23,478 nt of DNA from a virus. The stretch spans positions 1 to 23,478 of the IMG/VR virus record IMGVR_UViG_3300035698_004454, one strand, 5' to 3'. The notes below the pieces were generated by a model. It was not told the origin of the DNA. It saw only the letters and a list, made by a program, of their open reading frames with translations, and made no database searches. Below, piece after piece: positions 16,257-22,854 of the stretch (the first letter of the stretch is position 1; each line of letters begins with the position of its first letter). A program made the position numbers and the translations under genes.

Positions 16257-16320
16257 TGAACAAACAATCTTGAGGTAGTGCCAGCTTTCGGTAGCTGAGG
16301 TGCTGGCGGACCTCATTTGG

Positions 16321-16503
16321 TCATCTGACCGTTGCGAACAAGTTATCTTGCTGCACTATCTTTGACTCCACTTCCTGCCTCTTTACGAGACACTCCGGGC
16401 ATAGGGCTTTCTCTACCAATTGGCCTGGCGGGACTTTGATGTCAAACCACATTGCTGTCAGTTTGGCCCTGCCACAGTCCTTACATATCAACAGCGTTCT
16501 CAT
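16321..16503 (-). CDS. Zinc-ribbon mini-protein
   Basis: 60 residues. Two C-x2-C knuckles, CKDC (7-10) and CPEC (35-38), frame a beta-rich loop (AKLTAMWFDIKVPPGQLVEK), a typical zinc-ribbon. The C-terminal helix is polar (KRQEVESKIVQQDNLFATVR). Such proteins bind nucleic acid or partner proteins; no precise role is known. An AAGGGG Shine-Dalgarno sequence lies 7 bases before the ATG, one of the best in the window. The gene ends in TGA, unlike most neighbours, and the frame after that TGA stays open to about 16207. Confidence 0.7.
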   Translation of the reverse strand: MRTLLICKDCGRAKLTAMWFDIKVPPGQLVEKALCPECLVKRQEVESKIVQQDNLFATVR

Positions 16504-16514
16504 GGTCTGACCCC

Positions 16515-17018
16515 TTACATTTTGATTTTACGACTCTCGGCTTCTATTCGCTTACGTCTAGCCTTTCTGATTATCTCCAGGGCATCTTTTTCTTCCTTGC
16601 TCATATCAGTTGTGAGGTCTGCTACTTCAATGCTTCGGGCTAGTTCCACCTTGCTCTTTGGCATGAATGATGGGTCTTTTTTCTCGAGCCATTTCCATGC
16701 ATGCTGTGGATCTCCTAGTCTTGACACAACTGTTTGCTGGGCTTTTATATCTGGCCGAAGCTTTAACTGCTCTTTTCGCTCTATAAACTTCGGGTTCTTT
16801 AACTGATAATTATATAATGTCGCCGTGCATATATTCGCATAGGCACAGGCTTTTTCGTCGCTCATGCCGTTCATGAACGCGTCCTCGAGTTTCTGGAGTA
16901 TATTTTTGTCTATTACTGGTGGTCTGCCACACTCACAATACCCCTCAAGGTCTCTGAACTTCTTACCTTTAGGTCTCTTGGGCTTGTTACATTTTCCGCA
17001 GTTTTTATCTCTTGCCAT
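16515..17018 (-). CDS. HTH protein, terminase small subunit candidate
   Basis: 167 residues. The N-terminus has a cysteine cluster (C7, C10, C28, C30) in a basic context (KCNKPKRPKGKKFRDLEGYC). Residues about 40-76 form a helix-turn-helix: LQKLEDAFMNGMSDEKACAY followed by ANICTATLYNYQLKNPKF, closely resembling DNA-binding domains of phage small terminases and related transposase-type HTH proteins. The rest is charged helix (LRPDIKAQQTVVSRLGDP; KARRKRIEAESRKIKM), suitable for oligomerisation. It lies four genes before the large terminase rather than adjacent, so a regulator is the alternative. A GAGAGAG purine tract precedes the ATG. Confidence 0.65.
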   Translation of the reverse strand: MARDKNCGKCNKPKRPKGKKFRDLEGYCECGRPPVIDKNILQKLEDAFMNGMSDEKACAYANICTATLYNYQLKNPKFIERKEQLKLRPDIKAQQTVVSRLGDPQHAWKWLEKKDPSFMPKSKVELARSIEVADLTTDMSKEEKDALEIIRKARRKRIEAESRKIKM

Positions 17019-17040
17019 ATTCTCTCTCTATAGGGTTTAT

Positions 17041-17250
17041 TTAATCTTCTGGTTTGTAATCTTTAACATTAAAGTCTGCCCCACTTAGAAAATCAGTAGT
17101 TTCTTCTCTATCAAAATTCAGTTTCATAAATCCATCTTTATCAATAGCTGATACTTCGGCATACTCATCGTGTTCTTGTCCAGCTTCATCTTCCCACGCT
17201 TGTTCAATATAAATTGTATCTCCTACTTCTATTTTTCTGGCTAATTCCAT
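17041..17250 (-). CDS. Small acidic hypothetical protein
   Basis: 69 residues, strongly acidic. IEVGDTIYIEQAWEDEAGQE followed by YAEVSAIDKDGFMKLNFD suggests a small SH3-like or Tudor-like beta barrel: V-G-D-x-I-x-I, then a strand pair. The C-terminus is FLSGADFNVKDYKPED. No catalytic residue or cysteine is present. It lies between the tRNA-like gene and the HTH protein gene. A purine-rich AAAAAGAG lies shortly before the ATG. Function is unknown. Confidence 0.65.
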   Translation of the reverse strand: MELARKIEVGDTIYIEQAWEDEAGQEHDEYAEVSAIDKDGFMKLNFDREETTDFLSGADFNVKDYKPED

Positions 17251-17296
17251 ATACTCTTTTTATTTAATAAGTCTATGTAGGGGTTTACTCTCTCTG

Positions 17297-17374
17297 TGCT
17301 GCGTGCAGGGATCGAACCTGCATCTTCGCGGATTTCTGCAGTCCCGCCTGTCTTACCAATTAGACGACCACAGC
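17297..17374 (-). tRNA. tRNA-Cys-like gene (GCA anticodon) with irregular anticodon arm
   Basis: The minus strand shows a 7-bp acceptor (GCTGTGG with ACGCAGC, one mismatch and one G-U), a D arm (GTCT-AATTGGTA-AGAC) and a perfect T arm (GCAGG-TTCGATC-CCTGC). The only T33-like base is at 17340, giving anticodon GCA (17339-17337). The segment between D and T arms is 28 bases, about five longer than normal, and the anticodon stem GCGGG/TCCGC leaves a 10-base loop. No CCA is encoded. It may be a functional divergent tRNA, a decaying one, or a tRNA-like element. A TATAAT at 17405-17400 lies upstream, without a good -35. Confidence 0.65.
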
Positions 17375-17390
17375 TCAGAAAGATCAATGG

Positions 17391-17588
17391 TTATTCAACA
17401 TTATATTTGAATGATTCTATGTAATCACTGCAAACTACATATATCGCCTCGCTCCATGTTTCCACTCTTTCTTCTGTCTTTGTGACTTTTATCCAGATAA
17501 TACAATATGGAACAGCTATCGGTGCGATGATAATCATCACTATGTCCACAAACAGGTTGCCTATTATAGTCGCTATGTTTTTTCCCAT
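17391..17588 (-). CDS. Small membrane protein
   Basis: 65 residues. Residues about 5-33 are hydrophobic (ATIIGNLFVDIVMIIIAPIA, then VPYCIIWI), making one or two close membrane passes, followed by a soluble tail rich in E, T and Y (KVTKTEERVETWSEAIYVV to YIESFKYNVE). No lysis-gene signature is evident. It lies between the zinc-ribbon gene and the tRNA. An ATAATCAATAATC stretch precedes the ATG; the 100-base spacer before it holds only C-rich and G-rich tracts that could pair. Function is unknown. Confidence 0.6.
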   Translation of the reverse strand: MGKNIATIIGNLFVDIVMIIIAPIAVPYCIIWIKVTKTEERVETWSEAIYVVCSDYIESFKYNVE

Positions 17589-17688
17589 TGTTTTAGATTA
17601 TTGATTATACCTCTCCCCTCCCCTCTCGTATGCCTCGTATTTCGCCCAAAATGGCTATTATCGTGGCCCGGAGGAGAGTGGGGGAGTG

Positions 17689-17943
17689 CTAATAGTCTCC
17701 GACGATTGCATCTAGACTCTCTCGATCCTCCAGCGACAAGCAAAGATTCGCCGGGTGATCCGTGTCCAGTAGCAATTCGACTGCCCTCTCTTTTTTGATG
17801 AAGAAGCAATTTCTGCCCTCCTCTGTCGGGTGAGGGTTTGGACACATTAGATACATCCCACTAACCTCTAGCTCTACCCCACAGTTTGGACATCTCTTAT
17901 GTAAAAGATTTTGCCACTTTCGTTTTGGTTTTTCATCTACCAT
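17689..17943 (-). CDS. Zinc-ribbon protein
   Basis: 84 residues. Cysteines C18-x2-C21 (RCPNCGVELEVSGMYLMC), C34 and C46 (CPNPHPTEEGRNC) form a zinc-ribbon like those at topoisomerase C-termini and in small phage proteins. The C-terminal half is acidic helix (ERAVELLLDTDHPANLCLSL, EDRESLDAIVGDY). It overlaps the end of the methyltransferase gene by 7 bases, so translation is coupled and the product may work with that enzyme or on DNA; this is inference. The gene ends with TAG, which is rare here. Confidence 0.7.
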   Translation of the reverse strand: MVDEKPKRKWQNLLHKRCPNCGVELEVSGMYLMCPNPHPTEEGRNCFFIKKERAVELLLDTDHPANLCLSLEDRESLDAIVGDY

Positions 17944-19193
17944 ATTATCTTTTTACCATTTTTAAGTATATTTTGATCTTCCGTATAATCCATGTACCTC
18001 TGGACTATCACGTCTGCGAACTTCGGATCTAACTCTATGCCGTAGCACACTCGGTTTGTCTTCTCACACGCTATCAACGTCGCCCCGCTCCCTAAGAATG
18101 GGTCTAGGACTATGTCATCTACCTTTGAACTGTTGGTGATCGCGTAGACAATCAGCTCAACTGGCTTCTGTGTTGGATGTAGGTATTCTGATGTGGACTC
18201 CCGGCTCATGGTCCAGATGGTAGTCTTGCCGGCGGCTTCCGCGTCCTTTTGTCTCTTGGCCCATAATGCTAGCTCTGACTGAGTCTTCTGAAAGTCGATC
18301 ACACTTGCGTTTGTTCTGTCTCCGTAGAACAGTGGCTTTGTGTCTCTGAATGTGGCGTAGAAAAATGGTTCATGCTTGGCCCTGTAGTCTCCCATGCCTA
18401 ACCCTGCTGATGGTTTATTCCAGATAAGCTGGTACTTAACATCAAATCCATTCTGACCCAGCGCTTGTTCGAACGCATTTTGTGTTGTCGGACTATGGAA
18501 TATATAGAATGCAGCTCCTTTTTTCACCGTCTCGGGCCATCGTCCGAATGCCTCAGAAAGAAATATCTGGAAGTCTGCTGAATCCATCTTATCGTTAAGT
18601 ATCTTGGTTGATGTATTCTCGCCCTGGCCGTTGTAGTCGATGTTGTACGGTGGATCTGTGAACACTAGGTCAGCCTTGACATCGCCTAGAAGCTTCTCAT
18701 ACACTCCCTGGCTGGTTGAGTCTCCAACTATCAGTTTGTGTTGTCCTAGCTGGTACACGTCTCCGACCTTACTCTTTGGCTCGTCCGGGGTGGCTGGCAC
18801 AACGTCATCGTTCTTGTCAACCTCTAGGATTAGCTTTCTATCGAATCCGGTTAACTCTAGCATTGGGAGTGACAGGTCTTTCAGTTCGCCTATTACTAAC
18901 TCCATGTCCCACTCGGACTCGTTCAGCTTATTATCAGCCAGTCTGTATGCCTTGGCCTTGTCTGCGTCTATGTCTACGGTTAGAACTGGTATCTTGGCGA
19001 GGCCCAGGGTTTGCGCTGCCATGTATCGACCATGACCCACAATAATCACGTCGTCTTTGTCTACGACGATTGGCTGGTTAAATCCAAACTCATTGATCGA
19101 GTCAGCTATCTTCTCGACCTGTTTTTTCGGATGTTTTTTGGCGTTGCGACCGTATGGTCTGATTTCGCCTATTGACCTATCCTTAATTTCCAT
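17937..19193 (-). CDS. ParB-N domain fused to beta-class DNA methyltransferase
   Basis: 418 residues. Residues 1-100 are a ParB/sulfiredoxin-like domain (SIGEIRPYGRNAKKHPKKQV, GHGRYMAAQTLGLAKIPVL, RLADNKLNE). Residues 145-410 are an SAM-dependent amino-methyltransferase: catalytic DPPY at 180-183, HPTQKP at 339-344, and SAM-binding DPFLGSGAT at 364-372. The DPPY-before-FxGSG order defines the beta class; DPPY favours N6-adenine methylation. This fusion is common in phages and prophages. It probably modifies phage DNA against host restriction or marks host DNA; no restriction enzyme is visible beside it, so it is an orphan enzyme. The start lies inside the end of the exonuclease gene (11-base overlap). 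Confidence 0.92.
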   Translation of the reverse strand: MEIKDRSIGEIRPYGRNAKKHPKKQVEKIADSINEFGFNQPIVVDKDDVIIVGHGRYMAAQTLGLAKIPVLTVDIDADKAKAYRLADNKLNESEWDMELVIGELKDLSLPMLELTGFDRKLILEVDKNDDVVPATPDEPKSKVGDVYQLGQHKLIVGDSTSQGVYEKLLGDVKADLVFTDPPYNIDYNGQGENTSTKILNDKMDSADFQIFLSEAFGRWPETVKKGAAFYIFHSPTTQNAFEQALGQNGFDVKYQLIWNKPSAGLGMGDYRAKHEPFFYATFRDTKPLFYGDRTNASVIDFQKTQSELALWAKRQKDAEAAGKTTIWTMSRESTSEYLHPTQKPVELIVYAITNSSKVDDIVLDPFLGSGATLIACEKTNRVCYGIELDPKFADVIVQRYMDYTEDQNILKNGKKIIW

Positions 19194-19743
19194 TGCGCTT
19201 TATTATTTCATGATAACACTTTAGGGTTGCCTTAACGTCTCCTATGGCTGTGTGCTGGTCATCGAATGCTTTCTCGAAGAAGAACTGATACATCTCGCTT
19301 AGCTTTGGCCACTTACTTACTCCCATCACTGGCATTGCTTTCATCATGGTATCAAATCTCTTTTCTTTATCGAGTATCTCACACATCATATCCTTGTCTA
19401 TTCCTTGTCTTAAACAGTTTGCCTTTATGATCGAGATGTCAAAATATATGTTGTGAGCAATAAGTCTTTTAGAAAAGTAGCAATCGAATAGGAAGCTTTT
19501 TAACACAAGCTTCTCGTTGCATCCCTCTTTTTTTGCCTGCTCGGTAGATATGCCGTGGATTTTGGTTGCTTCTTCTGGTATTTCGTATCCGTCCGGGGTT
19601 ATTAAATAGTGGTTTTCTTTTGATCCATCATCCCCTACGTCTATCCATGCTATGGACGCGATGTGAGGGAACTTGTCAAAGTCTTTTTCCCAATCAAGAC
19701 CTTTCTCCGGCAAGCCGGTGGTCTCTGTGTCGAATACAATCAT
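19183..19743 (-). CDS. DnaQ-like 3'-5' exonuclease (DEDDh)
   Basis: 186 residues. The three exonuclease motifs are complete: DTET at 5-8 (ExoI), HNIYFD at 97-102 (ExoII), and HTAIGD at 164-169 (ExoIII), where the histidine five residues before the last aspartate marks the DEDDh subtype. KIHGIST (62-68) is a further family hallmark. It resembles the proofreading epsilon subunit but has no C-terminal polymerase-binding extension, so it is a stand-alone nuclease for repair, proofreading or host DNA/RNA breakdown. No polymerase gene lies in the window. It overlaps the methyltransferase start, which suggests co-expression of DNA-processing enzymes. Confidence 0.92.
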   Translation of the reverse strand: MIVFDTETTGLPEKGLDWEKDFDKFPHIASIAWIDVGDDGSKENHYLITPDGYEIPEEATKIHGISTEQAKKEGCNEKLVLKSFLFDCYFSKRLIAHNIYFDISIIKANCLRQGIDKDMMCEILDKEKRFDTMMKAMPVMGVSKWPKLSEMYQFFFEKAFDDQHTAIGDVKATLKCYHEIIKRNGN

Positions 19744-19765
19744 GTTTTTAAAGTTAAGTATTTAA

Positions 19766-20518
19766 TTATTTTACCTCTAGAACAACAGACTCTGTCATGT
19801 TGCCTGATATGAAAGTTATTGTATGTATGCCTACTGTTTTAAACTCGTAGTGGAATGGGAAGTAGTAAACCACCTTTTGTTGGGTGCCGTCGAAGTATTT
19901 TGCTACATTTCCAGTAGTATTTATTGTTTTATTTTGATCTTTATCGGTAGCTGATACCGTAACCTGTGCCATCTTGTCCGGGTCTCCGCTTTTATTAAAT
20001 ACTATCAATCCGAGTTCAATGTAATTAGACTCGTTTTCTATTGGATCTTTGGCGAAGTATTCCCTGTCCAGGCCCTTGCCGTTAATGGGACTAAATATGA
20101 CAAGTCTTGCTTGTGATACTGGTACTTCTATTTCTTCTTCTTTTTCTTTTTTTGGCATAATTGTTACTTCTTGGATTATTGGTTGCGGTTGCTGAATTGG
20201 TACTTCTACTATTTTCTCTATAATTATCACTTGAGGTGGTGGAATCTCTGGCTGTGCTGGTGCTTGCGGTGGGTCGCGGGTTACTTCTGGCTCTTTTATC
20301 ACTTCTCTAATTATTTCTCTTACAGTCTCATTTTGGGCCTCTGGCACGTTTATGTTGTTTTCTATGTTTATCGTGTCTGGCGCTATGTCAACTCTGATCG
20401 TTTCTTTAGCTGTATCAGCCATTGGAGAATCTGCGGGAGCGGTGTCTGAGAGTAGAATCGCTCCGGCCATTATTCCTACTAAGGTGATCGACGCACCAAT
20501 GGCTATATACTTTTTCAT
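19766..20518 (-). CDS. Membrane-anchored, proline-rich protein with C-terminal beta domain
   Basis: 250 residues. Residues 1-25 (KKYIAIGASITLVGIMAGAI) form a signal anchor or signal peptide without a lipobox. Residues about 40-75 are polar helix (ETIRVDIAPDTINIENN; ETVREIIREVIKEPE). Residues 75-130 are a P/Q/E-rich stalk (PPQAPAQPEIPPPQVIIIEK, VPIQQPQPIIQEVTIMPKK). Residues 140-250 are beta-rich and Ig-like (ARLVIFSPINGKGLDREY; VTVSATDKDQNKTINTTGN; GIHTITFISGN). This layout fits a protein exposed outside the inner membrane. It could be a superinfection-exclusion or host-surface factor, but no family is recognised. It directly follows groEL and has a good Shine-Dalgarno (AAAGGAAG). Confidence 0.7.
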   Translation of the reverse strand: MKKYIAIGASITLVGIMAGAILLSDTAPADSPMADTAKETIRVDIAPDTINIENNINVPEAQNETVREIIREVIKEPEVTRDPPQAPAQPEIPPPQVIIIEKIVEVPIQQPQPIIQEVTIMPKKEKEEEIEVPVSQARLVIFSPINGKGLDREYFAKDPIENESNYIELGLIVFNKSGDPDKMAQVTVSATDKDQNKTINTTGNVAKYFDGTQQKVVYYFPFHYEFKTVGIHTITFISGNMTESVVLEVK

Positions 20519-20521
20519 ATC

Positions 20522-22045
20522 TTATTCTTCCTTTAGATGTTTAGGCGTTTCTACAATCATACCACTTGTTGTGACTAATAGCGATGCGATTGATACCGCG
20601 CTTTCTACTTGAGCCTTTAAGACATTCGCTGGGTCCATTACTCCAACTCTCTGCCATTGGCCGATCTCTCCTGTTACCACATTGATTGCCTGGCCCTCTT
20701 TAATCTCTTGGTCATTGTCCATACCGACATTCTTCAATAGCTGGATAAATGGTACTTTCAATGCCTTGTTAAGAATCTCACTACTGGTCTTGATCCGTGA
20801 TAGTGTTACTCCGGCTCCGGCTACAACTCCGCCCTTGAACGCTGAATGCGTGGCGTTGATTGCATCTTCCACTTTATATCTTAGTGCCTTTTCTTCACTC
20901 TCTGTGGCAGCGCCCACCTTAATTACTCCGACTTTATTAGTGAATCTTGCGATCCTCTTTTTCAGTTTGATTTTGGAGTTCTCATCTACTGATTGGTCCA
21001 TGGCAGTCGTAATGTCATCTATTACTACTTTGACATCTGCTTTTTTACCTCGTGGGCCTACAATAACGGATTCCTTTTCTCGACAGATAAACCTATCGGC
21101 TCTGCCCAGATCAGAGATTGTTGCGTCCTCAATCCTATCTCCCTTGGACTCACTGAACACCTTACCTCCGGTCATCAGCGCCATGTCTTCTAATGCTTGA
21201 GTTCTATCTCCGTCGATTTCCGGGGTGCTGATAGCAATTCCTAAGAACTTCTGTTGCATCTTGTTTATCACTAATGTTGAGAGTGCTGTCTGTTCAACGT
21301 TTTCTGCAATGATTATTAGGCTGGTGATCTTCTTGGCCACAAGCTTCTCCATTATTCCGATGACGTCCTTGGCCTCTGTTAGCCGGTAGTCAGTGAATAA
21401 GATATAAGGCTTTTCAACCACAGCTTCCATTCTCTGACCGTCAGTTACCATGTATGGACTAATGTATCCTCTCTCGATGGTGATTCCCTCTTTTAGCTCT
21501 GAGAATGTCTCCATTGTGCCTGACCGATCGACTGTCAATGATCCCTCAACTCCTAGATCATACCATGCGTCTGCTATAATCTTTGCCACTTTTTCGTCGT
21601 CGAAACTAACTAGGGCAACCTTTAGCAATTCTTCTCTGCTCTTAACTGGTTTTGCCTCAGCATTAATGTAGGCCTCACATTCTTCAAATCCTTTTTTGAG
21701 TTCCTTTTCAATTTTCCGTCCGTCTTTTACTCCCTTGGACACTTCATTGATAATTGCCTGTAGAATAATGAGCGCTCCGGTGGTACCATCGCCAACACGA
21801 TCGTTGGTTCTGATGGCTGTCTCTCTCACAACCTTTAGCACTGCATTTTCTGCGGCATCTCCTAGCTCCAGGTCACGAGCGATTTGAACTCCGTCATCTA
21901 GGACGTGTCCATGAGTTAGTTTGCTGATAATAACCTTATTACCTGCCGGGCCGAACGTTGGCTTGATAAGGTCGACTGTTTTATCTACGGCCGATTTAAT
22001 AACATCAAATGTGTTATTCTGTACGATTTTTACTTTTTCTGACAT
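20522..22045 (-). CDS. groEL: GroEL-type chaperonin, compact phage form
   Basis: 507 residues against about 545 for cellular GroEL. ATP-site elements are present: FGPAGNKVII (31-40), GDGTTG (85-90, catalytic D86), GVVAGAG (406-412) and VEDA (D394, equivalent to E. coli D398). The apical substrate-binding patch keeps RGYISPYM (Y194, Y198). Differences: the usual P-G-F-G-D-R-R is replaced by PEIDGDR, and the protein ends at HLKEE with no GGM repeat tail. It forms the folding ring for phage or host proteins, perhaps the capsid protein. GroES is encoded two genes upstream in the same run. The start follows a TAATATG junction. Chaperonin identity is certain; partner specificity is not. Confidence 0.95.
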   Translation of the reverse strand: MSEKVKIVQNNTFDVIKSAVDKTVDLIKPTFGPAGNKVIISKLTHGHVLDDGVQIARDLELGDAAENAVLKVVRETAIRTNDRVGDGTTGALIILQAIINEVSKGVKDGRKIEKELKKGFEECEAYINAEAKPVKSREELLKVALVSFDDEKVAKIIADAWYDLGVEGSLTVDRSGTMETFSELKEGITIERGYISPYMVTDGQRMEAVVEKPYILFTDYRLTEAKDVIGIMEKLVAKKITSLIIIAENVEQTALSTLVINKMQQKFLGIAISTPEIDGDRTQALEDMALMTGGKVFSESKGDRIEDATISDLGRADRFICREKESVIVGPRGKKADVKVVIDDITTAMDQSVDENSKIKLKKRIARFTNKVGVIKVGAATESEEKALRYKVEDAINATHSAFKGGVVAGAGVTLSRIKTSSEILNKALKVPFIQLLKNVGMDNDQEIKEGQAINVVTGEIGQWQRVGVMDPANVLKAQVESAVSIASLLVTTSGMIVETPKHLKEE

Positions 22046-22046
22046 A

Positions 22047-22322
22047 TTAATTTATTTTAATTATTGTTCTTTCCGGGTGATACAATTTCATATACACCCT
22101 CTTGGTTGATCCAAAGTCTTGAGCGAACTGTCGGACGTGAGCCTTAAGATAATGTGCGTTATCTATCCTGCCCTCGTACCCCTTATTCCATCTAAATACC
22201 TTACCGCATATCTTACATGTCTCTCGCAGTCTAGTGGGGCTTTCTCCTGTTTTAGCCATGTCATGGGGCTGGCCGAATCTACAGCCGAACCTGGTGCCAT
22301 AGCGTACTGGTTTATTTATCAT
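22047..22322 (-). CDS. Small C2H2-like zinc-binding protein between groES and groEL
   Basis: 91 residues. C36-x2-C39 (ETCKICGKVFRWNKGYEGR) and H57-x4-H62 (NAHYLKAHVRQF) make a C2H2-type set with a 17-residue spacing, longer than a classical zinc finger. The N-terminus is RYGTRFGCRFGQPHDM with a further cysteine at 14. The whole protein is basic, so nucleic-acid binding is plausible. It is translationally coupled to groES by an ATGA overlap and to groEL by TAATATG, so it is made together with the chaperonin. No known chaperonin cofactor resembles it. Function is unknown. Confidence 0.7.
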   Translation of the reverse strand: MINKPVRYGTRFGCRFGQPHDMAKTGESPTRLRETCKICGKVFRWNKGYEGRIDNAHYLKAHVRQFAQDFGSTKRVYMKLYHPERTIIKIN

Positions 22323-22600
22323 CTTAAAAACGCAATGATATCTTCTTCAAGCACTAGTTTGTATTCGACTTTTTTACCTTTTTCTTCTCTCTCGATTTGT
22401 TCGCCGGCAAAAGCACCGTATACAACCTCATCTCCTTTACAGATGTCTGGCACATTTTCTCCTACTTCATAAACAGTCCCGAACGCTTTTTGCTCTGTTT
22501 CTTCTTGAGCCGGCAGAATAAGTCCATGCTCGGTTTCGTGAGCCTCCTTTGGGGTTGGCCTTACGAGTACCCAATTACCTCTTGGTATGATTTTTTTCAT
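22319..22600 (-). CDS. groES: GroES co-chaperonin
   Basis: 93 residues, close to the 97 of E. coli GroES. The N-terminus MKKIIPRGNWVLVRPTPKEA matches the first barrel strands; residues 18-36 form the mobile loop with GLILP (26-30), aligning with the hydrophobic I-V-L that binds GroEL. GTVYEVG (41-47), KGDEVVYGAF (55-64) and the C-terminal EEDIIAFLR are further family marks. It caps the GroEL ring and defines the folding chamber. The gene ends TGA TAA, two stops in a row, with the TGA inside an ATGA overlap with the next gene. It starts four bases after the upstream stop. Confidence 0.93.
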   Translation of the reverse strand: MKKIIPRGNWVLVRPTPKEAHETEHGLILPAQEETEQKAFGTVYEVGENVPDICKGDEVVYGAFAGEQIEREEKGKKVEYKLVLEEDIIAFLR

Positions 22601-22604
22601 AATT

Positions 22605-22850
22605 TTATTGTAGTTCTGAGAGAGGAGTGTCTCGTCCTGCTCTCTTGTTTTTTTTAATTATCTCTTTCCGCGCTATGGTTGCCTCATCCTCTGGCAATAT
22701 AATGACACCCTTTGGTCTGGGGCCAGCGTTTACCATCTTGGTCTCTACTATCTTGATCCTCTTTTCAATCCCTGCCCTAAAAAATGCAAGGATTAAAAAT
22801 ACTAATATAGATGTCAAGAGTCCTAAAATGTAGCCGAGGATAAGGTCCAT
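22605..22850 (-). CDS. Single-pass membrane protein
   Basis: 81 residues. Residues about 4-25 are a strong transmembrane helix (LILGYILGLLTSILVFLILA), followed by a basic tail (GIEKRIKIVETKMVNAGPRP, ARKEIIKKNKRAGRDTP). The short N-terminus and positive C-terminal side suggest N-out, C-in. Size and shape would fit an inner-membrane spanin or holin accessory, but no lysis gene is next to it; it lies just before groES. It is separated by four bases from both neighbouring genes, consistent with coupling. Function is unknown. Confidence 0.65.
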   Translation of the reverse strand: MDLILGYILGLLTSILVFLILAFFRAGIEKRIKIVETKMVNAGPRPKGVIILPEDEATIARKEIIKKNKRAGRDTPLSELQ

Positions 22851-22854
22851 ATGT

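Noticed and set aside
16185-16316. 43-residue minus-strand open frame (MRSASTSATESWHYLKIVCS...) in the spacer after the zinc-ribbon gene
   Set aside because: No Shine-Dalgarno sequence, no recognisable motif, and it runs through the inverted repeats; RNA structure explains the region at least as well.
16420-16806. Plus-strand open frame of 128 residues, and other plus-strand frames such as 12355-12735, 18640-19035 and 20682-21200
   Set aside because: Each lies opposite a well-supported minus-strand gene, has no recognisable domain and no ribosome-binding context; they look like reverse-strand shadows.
17589-17688. Possible hairpin or terminator from CTCCCC and GGGGAG tracts, and a TATAAT (17608-17603 area) before the small membrane protein gene
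   Set aside because: The stems are imperfect with a long loop, no U-run follows, and no -35 element is seen at the right distance.
17573-17845. 90-residue minus-strand frame overlapping the zinc-ribbon gene and the spacer
   Set aside because: Its composition (R/H/G-rich) is unlike real genes here, and the overlapping frame at 17689-17943 has a clear zinc-ribbon.
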